Shown here: piece by piece, positions 8,656 to 17,547 of the stretch
Layout of the letters: every line of letters starts with the position of its first letter
Position numbering within the stretch: the stretch's first letter is position 1
NCBI RefSeq assembly: GCF_003121405.1
Contig: NZ_QBUY01000002.1
Span: 186,001-250,000, forward strand
From: Paraburkholderia sp. C35
Lineage (GTDB): Bacteria > Pseudomonadota > Gammaproteobacteria > Burkholderiales > Burkholderiaceae
DNA: 64,000 bases
Direction of reading: 5' to 3'
Program-made: the position numbers and the translations under genes
Notes under the pieces: generated by a model
The model's database searches: none
The model's input: only the letters and a program-made list of their open reading frames with translations
What the model was told of the DNA's origin: nothing

Positions 8656-9447
8656 ATGAACCTGAATCTGGAAGGCAAACTCGCATTGGTCAGCGGCAGC
8701 ACCGCCGGCATTGGCTTCGCTATCGCCCGTACGCTGGCGCAAGAGGGCGCGCGCGTGATCGTGAATGGCCGCTCGCAATCATCCGTGGATGACGTGGTCG
8801 CGCAACTGAAAGCCGAGACGGGTAGCGATGTATTGGGATTTGCGGGCGATCTCGGCACCGCCGCAGCGGCCGATGAACTGGCCGCGCGCTATCCGGACGT
8901 GGAAATTCTCGTCAACAACCTGGGCATTTTCGAGCCCAAGCCGTTCGAGGACATTCCCGACGCCGACTGGTCGCGTTTCTTCGACGTCAACGTGTTGAGC
9001 GGTGTACGCCTCGCCCGCCTGTTTCTGCCTGCAATGAAGCGTGCGAACTGGGGCCGCGTGATTTTCATTTCGAGCGAAAGCGGCGTGCAGATCCCCGCCG
9101 AAATGATCCACTACGGCATGACGAAAGCCGCGCAGATTGCCGTGTCGCGCGGGCTCGCCGAAGCGGTTGCCGGCACGGGCATTACGGTGAATAGCGTGTT
9201 GCCGGGTCCGACGAAATCGCGTGGCGTAGGCGAGTTCGTGGAAGCACTTGCCAGCGCCGACGGCAAAACGTTTGAAGCGTTCGAGCAGGAGTTCTTCGAG
9301 AAGGTCCGTCCCACCTCGCTCATCAAGCGATTTGGTTCGCCGCAGGAAGTTGCGTCGCTGGTGGCCTATATCGCCAGTCCGCTTTCGTCGGCTACGACGG
9401 GCGCTGCGTTGCGAGCCGATGGGGGTGTCATCAAGAGCGCGTTCTAA
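8656..9447 (+). CDS. SDR-family oxidoreductase
   Basis: 263 residues. Rossmann motif SGSTAGIG (about residues 14-21), NNLG in place of NNAG near 91, catalytic Ser in FISSES and YGMTK for the Tyr/Lys pair. The start at 8656 has AAAGGA about eight bases upstream. The NNLG variant and the segment FVEALASADGKTFEAFEQEF are seen in a subgroup of bacterial SDRs without assigned substrate. It follows another SDR on the same strand; the intervening hairpin may lower its expression relative to the first. Confidence 0.9.
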   Translation: MNLNLEGKLALVSGSTAGIGFAIARTLAQEGARVIVNGRSQSSVDDVVAQLKAETGSDVLGFAGDLGTAAAADELAARYPDVEILVNNLGIFEPKPFEDIPDADWSRFFDVNVLSGVRLARLFLPAMKRANWGRVIFISSESGVQIPAEMIHYGMTKAAQIAVSRGLAEAVAGTGITVNSVLPGPTKSRGVGEFVEALASADGKTFEAFEQEFFEKVRPTSLIKRFGSPQEVASLVAYIASPLSSATTGAALRADGGVIKSAF

Positions 9448-9463
9448 AACCCGGGCGGCCGTT

Positions 9464-9492
9464 GAGCGGGATTCTCCACAACTATCCCGCTC
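9464..9492. terminator. Bidirectional terminator between SDR and metE
   Basis: GAGCGGGAT (9464-9472) and ATCCCGCTC (9484-9492) are perfect 9-base arms with an 11-base loop, midway in the convergent gap. Confidence 0.6.
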
Positions 9493-9543
9493 ACGGTCAC
9501 GTCGCGCCGACCGTAAAACTCAACGCAGCATGAATCGCAGCGA

Positions 9544-11835
9544 TCAGACCGACGCGCGCAGCGTCTTGGCAGCCGCCACCATGTTGTTCAACGCGGGCAG
9601 CACTTCCGCCCATTGACGCGTCTTCAGACCGCAATCCGGATTCACCCACAGACGTTCCGCCGGAATACGCTCAGCCGCCTTCTTCATCAGGTTCACGATG
9701 TGTTCCTGGCTCGGAATATTCGGCGAGTGAATGTCGTACACGCCCGGCCCGATTTCATTCGGATAGTTGAAGTGATCGAAGGCGTCGAGCAATTCCATAT
9801 CGGAACGCGAAGTCTCGATCGTGATCACGTCGGCATCCATATCGGCGATCGACGCGATGATGTCGTTGAACTCCGAATAGCACATATGCGTGTGGATCTG
9901 CGTGTCGTCCTGCACGCCGTTGGCGGTGATGCGGAACGATTCCACTGCCCAGCGCAGATACTCGGCCCATTGTGCCCGTCGCAGCGGCAGACCTTCACGC
10001 AGCGCCGCTTCGTCGATCTGGATCACGCGCACGCCGGCTTTTTCGAGGTCCAGCACTTCTTCGCGGATGGCGAGCGCAAGCTGATAGCACGATACCGAAC
10101 GCGGCTGGTCATCACGCACGAACGACCAGTTCAGGATCGTGACGGGCCCCGTCAGCATGCCCTTCATCGGCTTCGTCGTTTGCGATTGCGCGTACTGGGT
10201 CCACTCGACCGTCATCGCCTTCGGACGGCTGATGTCGCCGAACAGGATAGGCGGCTTCACGCAGCGCGAACCATACGACTGCACCCAGCCGAACTGGCTG
10301 AACGCGTAGCCATCGAGTTGCTCGCCGAAGTATTCGACCATGTCGTTGCGTTCCGCTTCGCCGTGCACGAGCACATCGAGACCCAGCGCTTCCTGTTCCT
10401 TCACAGCGCGCGTGATTTCCTGCTCCATCGCAGCCTTGTAGCCAGCCTGATCGAGTTCGCCTGCCTTGAACTGGCTGCGAGCGTGGCGAATTTCAGGCGT
10501 CTGCGGGAACGAGCCGATGGTGGTGGTCGGGAACGCGGGCAGCTTGAGGATCGCCGACTGCTTTTCCGCGCGCTGTGCGTAGGCGCTTGCACGCTTGCCA
10601 AGCGATGCGTCGATTTTGGCGAGCGCCGTCTTTACCTTCGGATTGTTCACACGCGGCGATGCACGGCGGCTCGCGATCGCCTTCGCGTTGGCAGCGAGCG
10701 CTTCTGCAACCGATTCACGACCATTGTTCAGCGCACGTGCCAGCACATTTAGTTCGTCGAGCTTTTGCAGCGCGAAGGCGAGCCACGATCTGATCTCGGC
10801 ATCGAGCTTCTGTTCGCTGTTCAGATCGACGGGCGTGTGCAGCAGCGAGCACGACGGCGCGATCCACAGACGATCACCGAGCGCGCGGTGCAGCGGTTCC
10901 AGCCATTCGAGCGCAGCGGTCAGATCCGTCTTCCAGATGTTGCGGCCATTGATTGCGCCGACCGACACCACCGTCGTCGCCGGCAGTTGCGCGACGGCCT
11001 TGACGATTTCATCGCGAGCGTTGATCGCATCGATATGCAGACCATCCACGGGCAGCTTGCATGCGAGTTCGAGATTGTCTTGCAGCTGACCGAAGTAGGT
11101 CGCGAGCAGCAGCTTCACGCGACGCTCGGACAGCGCTTCGTACGCGGTACGGAATGCCTGGCGCCATGCTGCATCGAGTTCAGTCACGAGCACCGGCTCA
11201 TCGATCTGCACCCACTCGATGCCCTGCGCCGTGAAGTAATCGAGCAATGCGGCGTACACGGGCAGCAGGCGCGGCAGCAGCGCGAGCTTGTCTGAATCGT
11301 CCTTCGCCTTGCCGAGCCACAGATACGAAACCGGTCCAATGATCACCGGCTTGGCCTTCACGCCGAGCGTGCGCGCCTGGTTCAACTGTTCGAGCAGACG
11401 CGACGGATCGAGCGAGAAGTTCGTGTTCGCATCGAACTCGGGGACGATGTAGTGATAGTTCGTATCGAACCACTTCGTCATTTCACCGGCTGCGACACCG
11501 CCGCAGCAGGCGCTGTGATCGACCTCACCTTGAGCGGAGCGGCCACGCGCGACGCGGAAATAGTTGTCGAGTGCATCGCCGTGAAAGCCGCGCACGCGTT
11601 CCGGCAGATTGCCGAGCGTGAAGCTCATGTCGAGCACCTGGTCATAGAACGCGAAATCGCCGACGGGTGCGAAGTCCAGAGCCGCCTGGTCTTTCCAGTG
11701 CCGCTCGCGAAGCTGTGCGCCGACCGTCTTCAACTCGTCGCGCGACGACTCGTTCTTCCAGTATTTTTCGAGTGCGAACTTCAGTTCGCGCTTCGCGCCG
11801 ATGCGCGGAAAACCCAGGTTGTGCGTGGTGACCAT
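9544..11835 (-). CDS. metE: 5-methyltetrahydropteroyltriglutamate-homocysteine methyltransferase (cobalamin-independent methionine synthase)
   Basis: Catalyses the last step of methionine synthesis, transferring the methyl group from methyltetrahydropteroyl-polyglutamate to homocysteine without B12, in the cytoplasm. 763 residues, the usual length. The start [19 protein letters not shown] is the conserved MetE N-terminus; an upstream in-frame extension to 11919 is rejected. The duplicated barrel is intact, and the zinc ligands are in HTHMCYSEF and NPDCGLKTR of the C-terminal domain. It is divergent from the MetR-like regulator, with a perfect dyad between them, the classic metE/metR arrangement. 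Confidence 0.98.
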   Translation of the reverse strand: MVTTHNLGFPRIGAKRELKFALEKYWKNESSRDELKTVGAQLRERHWKDQAALDFAPVGDFAFYDQVLDMSFTLGNLPERVRGFHGDALDNYFRVARGRSAQGEVDHSACCGGVAAGEMTKWFDTNYHYIVPEFDANTNFSLDPSRLLEQLNQARTLGVKAKPVIIGPVSYLWLGKAKDDSDKLALLPRLLPVYAALLDYFTAQGIEWVQIDEPVLVTELDAAWRQAFRTAYEALSERRVKLLLATYFGQLQDNLELACKLPVDGLHIDAINARDEIVKAVAQLPATTVVSVGAINGRNIWKTDLTAALEWLEPLHRALGDRLWIAPSCSLLHTPVDLNSEQKLDAEIRSWLAFALQKLDELNVLARALNNGRESVAEALAANAKAIASRRASPRVNNPKVKTALAKIDASLGKRASAYAQRAEKQSAILKLPAFPTTTIGSFPQTPEIRHARSQFKAGELDQAGYKAAMEQEITRAVKEQEALGLDVLVHGEAERNDMVEYFGEQLDGYAFSQFGWVQSYGSRCVKPPILFGDISRPKAMTVEWTQYAQSQTTKPMKGMLTGPVTILNWSFVRDDQPRSVSCYQLALAIREEVLDLEKAGVRVIQIDEAALREGLPLRRAQWAEYLRWAVESFRITANGVQDDTQIHTHMCYSEFNDIIASIADMDADVITIETSRSDMELLDAFDHFNYPNEIGPGVYDIHSPNIPSQEHIVNLMKKAAERIPAERLWVNPDCGLKTRQWAEVLPALNNMVAAAKTLRASV

Positions 11836-11886
11836 GTTTGTGTGCCGTCCAGAAGAAAGTAGCTGGAGGCGATGATAGAATTTTCC

Positions 11887-11919
11887 TTGTATGAATAAAA
11901 ATGGATTTATTTCATACAA
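11887..11919. promoter_or_regulatory. Dyad in the metE-metR intergenic region, candidate MetR sites
   Basis: TTGTATGAA (11887-11895) and TTCATACAA (11911-11919) are perfect inverted arms around 15 bases. They contain the TGAA and TTCA half-sites of the known MetR recognition sequence TGAA-N5-TTCA, though with different spacing. AT-rich and located between the two start codons, the dyad fits control of metE and metR. Confidence 0.6.
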
Positions 11920-11946
11920 CCATTAATTCTGTTCATGGAGTGGGTC

Positions 11947-12855
11947 ATGCTGGAGCGCAGTCATCTTCTGGTCGTGCGTGAAGTCGAGCGGCAAGGCTCG
12001 CTGACGGCGGCCGCTGATACGCTCAATCTCACGCAATCGGCGCTGAGCCATGCAGTGAAGAAACTGGAGCAGCAACTGGGCACGCCTGTCTGGACGCGCG
12101 AAGGACGATCGATGCGGCTCACGCAGGCGGGTCAGTATCTGCTGGGTCTCGCCAACCGTATGCTGCCGCAGTTCGAGCTTGCGGAAGAGCGCATGAAGCA
12201 ATACGCGCAAGGCGAGCGCGGTACGCTGCGGATCGGCATGGAATGCCATCCGTGCTATCAGTGGCTGCTGAAGGTTGTGTCGCCGTACCTCGCGCGCTGG
12301 CCGGATGTCGATGTCGATGTGAAGCAGCGCTTCCAGTTCGGCGGCATTGGTGCGCTTATCGGTTACGAGATCGATGTGCTCGTCACGCCTGACCCGCTCA
12401 AAAAGCCGGAACTACGCTTTCACCCGGTATTCGACTACGAGCAGGTGCTGGTCGTCGCCGATGAGCACGCGCTGGCGGGTGAGGCCTACGTCACGCCCGA
12501 GCAGCTGGCGAAGGAAGTGTTGATCACGTATCCCGTCGAAACCGACCGGCTCGACATCTACACGCAGTTTCTGACGCCCGCGAACGTGGTGCCCAGGCGT
12601 CACAAGGTGATCGAGACGACCGACATCATGCTGCAGATGGTGGCGAGCGGCCGGGGCGTGGCGGCACTGCCGCGTTGGCTCGCGGAAGAGTACGCGGGCT
12701 GGATGCCGCTCACGCCGCTGCAACTCGGCAAGAAGGGTATCGCAAAGCAGATCTTTCTCGGCACGCGTAAAGCCGATGACGACATCGAATATCTGGCTGC
12801 GTTCGTGAAGACTGCGCGCGAGTCGAAATGGGCGGAGGCAAAAATGCGGGCGTAG
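11947..12855 (+). CDS. metR: LysR-family methionine regulator MetR
   Basis: About 302 residues from the ATG at 11947, which has GGAG six bases upstream; an ATG at 11935 lacks an SD. The N-terminal HTH reads GSLTAAADTLNLTQSALSHA (about residues 17-36). The effector domain contains MECHPCYQWLLKVV, a signature shared with MetR proteins that sense homocysteine. Divergent position to metE supports the assignment. Expected to activate metE and repress itself. Confidence 0.95.
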   Translation: MLERSHLLVVREVERQGSLTAAADTLNLTQSALSHAVKKLEQQLGTPVWTREGRSMRLTQAGQYLLGLANRMLPQFELAEERMKQYAQGERGTLRIGMECHPCYQWLLKVVSPYLARWPDVDVDVKQRFQFGGIGALIGYEIDVLVTPDPLKKPELRFHPVFDYEQVLVVADEHALAGEAYVTPEQLAKEVLITYPVETDRLDIYTQFLTPANVVPRRHKVIETTDIMLQMVASGRGVAALPRWLAEEYAGWMPLTPLQLGKKGIAKQIFLGTRKADDDIEYLAAFVKTARESKWAEAKMRA

Positions 12856-12866
12856 TGACGTGCGTA

Positions 12867-12894
12867 AGCCTGAACGAAACGAGTCGCTCAGGCT
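12867..12894. terminator. Hairpin in the metR/bufC convergent gap
   Basis: AGCCTGA (12867-12873) and TCAGGCT (12888-12894) form a perfect 7-base stem. The right arm covers the stop codon of the leftward gene. Probable terminator, without T-tract. Confidence 0.4.
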
Positions 12895-13658
12895 CCCGCG
12901 ATGCCCGTCACGGCGGCTATCGAGATCCACATCTGCAACTGCGCGGCAATATCGAACGAGCTATCGATCTCAAGCCCAACGTCAATCGCCTCGTTCAGCG
13001 TTTGACCCTGTTGAAGGGCCAGAAATGCCTCATGTGCCGCGAGGCTTTGATCCACGACGACAGGACGCCACTGCGGACGCGCGACAAGCACGCAGGCTGC
13101 TGCCGCGATGTCGCGCGTAGCGCCGCCGCCCGGTTGATGTGCGCGCCAGATAGCGCCAATCGAATGACGTGATCGAATGGTGGAACATGCCGGATGAACA
13201 GTCAGCCTGCTATTCAGCAGACGCTCGCTGCCAGCTTCCTGCCACTGCTGCGCACTCGTGACGTGTGGGGCGGCCGCATACCAGGCGTTGTGAACGGCCC
13301 ATTCCAGCCGCGCGATGTCACCGAAGTAGTCGTAGTGCGCATTCTGTTCCCAGGCTTCGATGAACTCGGGCAGATGCGCACCGAAGCGGTTCAGATCGCC
13401 GCTTACGGACGGGTGATCCTTTGCATAGGCCTGCGCAAGCCCTGCGAAATAGCGATCTCCCGTCAGAGCGAGTAGAACCGGGTAGGCGTTCTTCAGTGCC
13501 GCAAGCCAGGCTGACTGAACGTTGCGGCGGTACACGTTCAAGCGCTCGCTGACGATGTCGCCAGATGTCGACAGTCGATCGGATAAGGCAGCGTCGTCGT
13601 GCGGGGGACGCACGGCGTTGAAAAAGGCTTGCTGAATGTCTGCAAGTGACGTCTTCAC
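12888..13658 (-). CDS. bufC: DUF2063-type partner protein of a bufferin-like operon (BufC)
   Basis: 256 residues. The N-terminal part (about 1-105) is the DUF2063 putative DNA-binding domain, now regarded as a precursor-recognition partner of MNIO enzymes: [56 protein letters not shown]. The rest is an all-alpha/mixed domain typical of this partner. It overlaps the DUF692 gene by four bases (ATGA), indicating translational coupling. Expected role: presenting the peptide precursor to BufB. The family assignment is firm; the functional role follows from studied bufferin systems and is inferred here. Confidence 0.87.
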   Translation of the reverse strand: MKTSLADIQQAFFNAVRPPHDDAALSDRLSTSGDIVSERLNVYRRNVQSAWLAALKNAYPVLLALTGDRYFAGLAQAYAKDHPSVSGDLNRFGAHLPEFIEAWEQNAHYDYFGDIARLEWAVHNAWYAAAPHVTSAQQWQEAGSERLLNSRLTVHPACSTIRSRHSIGAIWRAHQPGGGATRDIAAAACVLVARPQWRPVVVDQSLAAHEAFLALQQGQTLNEAIDVGLEIDSSFDIAAQLQMWISIAAVTGIAGA

Positions 13659-14485
13659 GTTCGCTCCATCACACGACGAGCTTTCTCCACTTCATCGACG
13701 AGTTCTGCGAGCGGCGGCAGATTCGTGTCCCATTCGATCAGCGTCGGGCAGTGGCTGAAACGTTGCAGCGCATATTCGTACAGACGCCAGACTTCGTGTG
13801 TCACGCGAGAGCCGTGATCGTCGATCACACCGATGTCGGTCACGCTATGTCCAGCGAGATGGATTTCACCCACAATCTGTGGCGGAAGCGCATCGATGGC
13901 AGCGATCGCATCTTCACCGTGGTTGCATTGATTGACGAAGAGATTGTTGATATCCAGCAGCACGCCGCAACCGGTGCGGCGGGCCAGTTCCGCCAGAAAC
14001 ACGGTCTCTCCGTACCGGTCGTCATGAAATCGCGTATATGTCGACACGTTCTCCAGCAGAATCGGACGCCGTAGTATGTCCTGGAGCGCATTGACGCGTG
14101 GACAAAGATAGTCGAGCGCTTCATGGGTGAGCGGCAGCGGCAACAGATCGTTGAGACAGGCCGAAGAGGTCGCGTTCCACGACAGATGTTCTGACACGAT
14201 CTGCGGGCCGATACGATCCGCGAGACGTCGCAGTTTGCCGATATGTATCGTGTCCAGCGGAGCAGCAGATCCCAACCCAAGCCCCACACCATGCAGGCTG
14301 ACTGGCAAGTCGCGGCGGATCGTCTCCAGCACATGCAGGTCGTAGCCGCCATCGCCGAAGTAGTTTTCGCTGTGGACTTCGATCCAGTCGACGGCTGGTG
14401 TCGATGCCAGAAAATCCGCATAGTGCGCATGACGTAGCCCAACGCCGACGCCGTGCAGGGTGTGAATCGTTGTCATCTCGCTCAT
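13655..14485 (-). CDS. bufB: DUF692 multinuclear non-heme iron oxidase (MNIO), BufB-like
   Basis: 276 residues. A TIM-barrel MNIO (DUF692) protein with [15 protein letters not shown] at the N-terminus, [12 protein letters not shown] (about 37-48), [34 protein letters not shown] and EIHLAGH. These carry the conserved His, Glu, Asp and Asn residues that bind the iron cluster in this family. Such enzymes oxidise cysteine residues of peptide precursors, in bufferins giving thiooxazole groups. The gene lies 12 bases after the small cysteine-containing precursor and overlaps its partner gene, the canonical bufA-bufB-bufC order. Confidence 0.93.
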   Translation of the reverse strand: MSEMTTIHTLHGVGVGLRHAHYADFLASTPAVDWIEVHSENYFGDGGYDLHVLETIRRDLPVSLHGVGLGLGSAAPLDTIHIGKLRRLADRIGPQIVSEHLSWNATSSACLNDLLPLPLTHEALDYLCPRVNALQDILRRPILLENVSTYTRFHDDRYGETVFLAELARRTGCGVLLDINNLFVNQCNHGEDAIAAIDALPPQIVGEIHLAGHSVTDIGVIDDHGSRVTHEVWRLYEYALQRFSHCPTLIEWDTNLPPLAELVDEVEKARRVMERT

Positions 14486-14497
14486 CGTGCAGCGCGT

Positions 14498-14752
14498 TCA
14501 ACTGTCAACTGTTCCCCCCAGCTTCTTGCAGGTTCCTTCGGGCATATTCTTGAAGTCACCCTTGTCGTTGTCGACCTTGGCTTCGCCCGCGCAGCCATGG
14601 ACGCCCGTCTTGCTGGCGCAATCGTTCTGTCCTGCTTTTGCGATCCCATAGCATTGAACCTGCTTGTCGGCGTGCGCCAACTGCGGCGTCACGGCAGCAA
14701 GACCGGCAAGCGCTGTGGCAATGAGCGCCTGACGTGCAGTATCGGTTTTCAT
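14498..14752 (-). CDS. bufA: DUF2282 bufferin-type precursor peptide (BufA)
   Basis: 84 residues. The start at 14752 has a strong SD (GGGAGAGAAG). It has an N-terminal Sec signal (about residues 1-27, ending PQLAHA) followed by a small mature part with four cysteines (CYG, CASK, HGC, GTC) in the DUF2282 pattern. Members of the family are exported, MNIO-modified peptides that bind copper and protect against it. It is the first gene of the operon. In-frame extension to 14812 would bury the signal peptide. Modification and copper binding are inferred from the family. Confidence 0.88.
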   Translation of the reverse strand: MKTDTARQALIATALAGLAAVTPQLAHADKQVQCYGIAKAGQNDCASKTGVHGCAGEAKVDNDKGDFKNMPEGTCKKLGGTVDS

Positions 14753-15124
14753 CTCTTCTCTCCCGTTCGCTGAAACAGTTGGCCTCAGACGTCCTGCTGC
14801 GCCCGGGTGCAAGCCAAGGCGCGGCCTCTGATGTGAAATATAGACAATATCCGGCCGATGCCATCGCGGCGTTCGACGTTGCTGACGTTTCGTGCTGGCT
14901 AATTTTTCTCTAATTGTCGCGACGTACGCTTGGGGATATATCGGCGGATCTCCACGCCTTCACGTTTCGCCGCGGCGAAATCAGGTGCTGCAAGCGGCGA
15001 ATACAAGGAAAAGCAGGGCGAACCGACATTGCCGGTTGTCACACCGATCGTCATTCCCTGTCGGGCATCGGAGACGCAGGACGGGGAAAGGTCGGGTCAG
15101 CCGGCATACATCGGAGGCCACGTC
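14753..15124. other. Divergent promoter region between bufferin operon and sensor kinase
   Basis: About 370 bases with no convincing gene. It contains a CTAATT direct repeat at 14899-14915 and an AT-rich segment near 14835-14855 (GAAATATAGACAATAT) that could hold the leftward bufferin promoter. Open frames through the region show no family features. No response-regulator remnant was found ahead of the kinase. Confidence 0.5.
14899..14915 (+). promoter_or_regulatory. CTAATT direct repeat with 11-bp period, candidate OmpR-type response-regulator site
   Basis: CTAATT occurs at 14899-14904 and again at 14910-14915, exactly one helical turn apart. Tandem half-sites with 10-11 bp spacing are the usual target of OmpR-family regulators. 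It lies between the bufferin operon and the sensor kinase gene. Confidence 0.45.
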
Positions 15125-16465
15125 ATGCGATCACTCAAAAATCGAATCATCGGAACATTGATCGTGCTATTTGCTGTCATCGGCGTCGCCGATGCCTGCA
15201 CGTCATACTGGCTTTCAATGCGGCAAATCGACGAACTGCTCGATCAGCATCTGCAAGGCGCAGCCGTCTGGCTCTCGGCCGGCAAGGTGGGAACGCTCGG
15301 TACGCACGGTCCACCGCCGCATTCGATCGATGGATTCGTCGGGCAAATATGGCAACAGGGGCTCGCCACGCCCACCGACAATACCGATCCGAAAGTGCTG
15401 TTCAACCGCGACGCGCCAGCTGGTTATTCGGACGAGCGCATCAAGGGCCACCGCTACCGGCTCTATACGCTTCGAAACGACACGGACGGTCTGACTTATC
15501 AGGTCGGCCAGCCTTTGTCGTTTCGTGAACAGACAGCGGGGCGCGCGGCGCTCAAGAGCCTCGTGCCGACGATTCTTCAGATAGCGCTCGTCTGGATCGC
15601 CATTCCGCTGATCGTCAATGCAGCATTCGCATCGCTGAAACGCGCGAGTGCCGATGCCGAAAGGGTCGGCGTGAGCCGGCTGACGCCGCTGAACATATCG
15701 CATGTCCCCGACGAGGTCAGGCCATTCGCCGATTCGATCAATCGGATGATCGAGCGCTTGCAGACGGGCATCGACGGAGAGAAGCGCTTTATCGCCGATG
15801 CGGCACATGAACTGCGTACGCCAATCGCCGCGCTGCAACTGCGGATCGACAACCTGGAGAATGCACCCGATGCCGCCGCACGCCGAGAGCGTTTGAAAGA
15901 GTTGCGCGACGCGATCGTTCGATCGGCGACGATGATCCGGCAACTGCTCGAACTCGCGCGCGCTGATGCACAACGCGATCCTGGCAGGGCCGGCGAGACG
16001 CTCGATGTGCAGGAAATGGTCCGGACACTGGTAGCCGATCTGCTGCCCGTTGCCTACGCGCGCTCCATCGATCTGGGTGTGCAGCGTTTCGACACTGCGC
16101 ACGTCGATGCGAATGCAGGTGAGTTGCGCATGGCAGTGCGCAATCTGGTCGAGAACGCGTTGCGATACACGCCCTCTGGTGGCCGTGTGGATATCGACGT
16201 GTGCGAGGATGCGGCAGGTGTCGTTGTGCGTGTTACCGACACGGGGCCAGGCATTCCGGATGAGATGATCGACCGCGTATTCGACCGCTTCTTCCGCTTG
16301 AATACGGTAGCAGGCGAAGGCAGCGGACTCGGCCTGTCGATCGTGAAGTCAGTCGTCACGAAGCATGGCGGATCGATTTCGCTGAAGAACCGTCGCGACG
16401 ATCAAAGCGGCCTCATCGCAACCGTCGTGTTTCCATCGAGCGCAATGGCTTGCGTCGACGCCTGA
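15125..16465 (+). CDS. Two-component sensor histidine kinase (QseC/TctE-like), without adjacent response regulator
   Basis: 446 residues, inner membrane. TM1 about 8-29, periplasmic sensor about 30-148, TM2 about 149-168, HAMP-like linker, HisKA with AHELRTP (phospho-acceptor His228), and HATPase_c with NLVENALRYTP, DTGPGIP and GSGLGLSIV. The start at 15125 has GGAGG seven bases upstream; an earlier in-frame start at 14930 is rejected. Kinases of this class normally follow an OmpR-family regulator gene in the same operon; here none is adjacent. It faces away from the bufferin operon, so metal sensing is possible but unproven. Confidence 0.93.
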   Translation: MRSLKNRIIGTLIVLFAVIGVADACTSYWLSMRQIDELLDQHLQGAAVWLSAGKVGTLGTHGPPPHSIDGFVGQIWQQGLATPTDNTDPKVLFNRDAPAGYSDERIKGHRYRLYTLRNDTDGLTYQVGQPLSFREQTAGRAALKSLVPTILQIALVWIAIPLIVNAAFASLKRASADAERVGVSRLTPLNISHVPDEVRPFADSINRMIERLQTGIDGEKRFIADAAHELRTPIAALQLRIDNLENAPDAAARRERLKELRDAIVRSATMIRQLLELARADAQRDPGRAGETLDVQEMVRTLVADLLPVAYARSIDLGVQRFDTAHVDANAGELRMAVRNLVENALRYTPSGGRVDIDVCEDAAGVVVRVTDTGPGIPDEMIDRVFDRFFRLNTVAGEGSGLGLSIVKSVVTKHGGSISLKNRRDDQSGLIATVVFPSSAMACVDA

Positions 16466-16511
16466 TGCGTGTGGCAACCACGTGTGGCAACCGGCATCGG
16501 ACGCGCAAGGC

Positions 16512-16952
16512 TCACGGCCAACTGCGCGGATCGATGGCTTGCCAGCGCGACACGGTCGGTGGCAGAGGATTCAACTGCGAGATACGGTTCGCACCGATGC
16601 GCCGCGACAGAAACAGGTTCGCGGCGCGTGCGAGTTCGGATGGATCGACAGGTTTTTGCAGGATCGCGTCATAGAGCCGGCGCGCAGAAGGCGGCGGCGT
16701 TTCGCCTGAGACGAGTAGCAACGGCACGCGCGCGAACGCAGGAAAACAACGCAACCGCTCGGAAAGCTCGATCCCGTCCATGACGGGCATGTTCCAGTCG
16801 GTGACCACCAGATCGGGCAGAACGCGCGTCGTGCAGGACAAGGCGACCTGTCCGTTTTCCGCCAGCACGACGTGATGACCCATGGCCTCCAATGCCAGTT
16901 GGAGCGGCCAGAGCGTGTCGTAGTCGTCGTCGACGAGAAGAACGGTTGCCAT
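16512..16952 (-). CDS. Stand-alone CheY-like receiver protein
   Basis: 146 residues. A single receiver domain with acidic pocket VDDD (8-10), phospho-acceptor Asp52 in VVTDWNMPVMDG and Lys100 in LQKPVD. A tail of about 25 residues carries no output domain. The start MATVLLVDDD at 16952 is the family norm; a longer version from 16994 is possible. It lies convergent with the sensor kinase gene, so the two are not in an operon. It could take part in a phosphorelay. Confidence 0.87.
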   Translation of the reverse strand: MATVLLVDDDYDTLWPLQLALEAMGHHVVLAENGQVALSCTTRVLPDLVVTDWNMPVMDGIELSERLRCFPAFARVPLLLVSGETPPPSARRLYDAILQKPVDPSELARAANLFLSRRIGANRISQLNPLPPTVSRWQAIDPRSWP

Positions 16953-17101
16953 CACGAGAGTCTCTTGCCGGTTTGCATGCCTTGCACTGCGCAAGTGCTA
17001 TTCCTCTTCGTCCGCCGCTCGCCCGTATCCATACGCCAATGCCGATATGCATGGCAGGCACGCCGGTTGCGAACGCTTTGAAAATTTCCCAGGAGAACAG
17101 G

Positions 17102-17341
17102 ATGACAAAAATGCGTGTGGTCGTAGCGACGGGCATTGCAATGTGTTCGTTGCTCGCAGGTGAGGCACAAGCTGCGGGCTGTACGGAAGGGGCCGTCGTT
17201 GGCGGCGTTGCAGGCCACGTTGCGGGGAAACATGGTGTCGCCGGTGCGGCCGCGGGATGCGCGATCGGACATCATGAGGCGTCGAAGAAGCAGAAGGCGG
17301 CGAGTGCGGCCAATGGCGCCAATCCGCCGCCGTCGAAGTAG
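17102..17341 (+). CDS. Small exported glycine-zipper protein
   Basis: 79 residues with AGGAG seven bases upstream. It has a signal peptide (about 1-23, ending GEAQA), then a Gly/Ala-rich segment GAVVGGVAGHVAGKHGVAGA with the GxxxG repeats of a glycine zipper, then a Lys/Ala-rich soluble tail. Such proteins associate with the outer membrane or periplasm. Family name (glycine zipper 2TM-like) is likely, function unknown. Confidence 0.75.
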   Translation: MTKMRVVVATGIAMCSLLAGEAQAAGCTEGAVVGGVAGHVAGKHGVAGAAAGCAIGHHEASKKQKAASAANGANPPPSK

Positions 17342-17547
17342 AACGCCGATATCTGATGGCATCGCGTGGATCGATGAACACGTGTCGTTATCCACGCGTT
17401 AGCCCGGGTGTCGGGCAAACCGACAGCACCTGTCCGCTTCCTTGACAGTGTCGATGCACATCGGGGCCGAAGACCCTTGAAAGATGGGGGTTGGGGCCGA
17501 TGGTACGGCCTTTGCAGATCACTCCGCGTCATACGAAGGAGTCGATC

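Noticed and set aside
9613..10752. Plus-strand open frame over metE
   Set aside because: Antisense to the highly conserved metE; no family motif.
11835..11919. Extended MetE start
   Set aside because: The conserved MetE N-terminus begins at 11835; the extension would overlap the dyad.
11836..11946. SAM or cobalamin riboswitch ahead of metE
   Set aside because: The gap is short and AT-rich with a dyad, and none of the conserved riboswitch elements is seen.
14930..15124. N-terminal extension of the sensor kinase
   Set aside because: The start at 15125 has a strong SD and directly precedes TM1; the extension has no family features.
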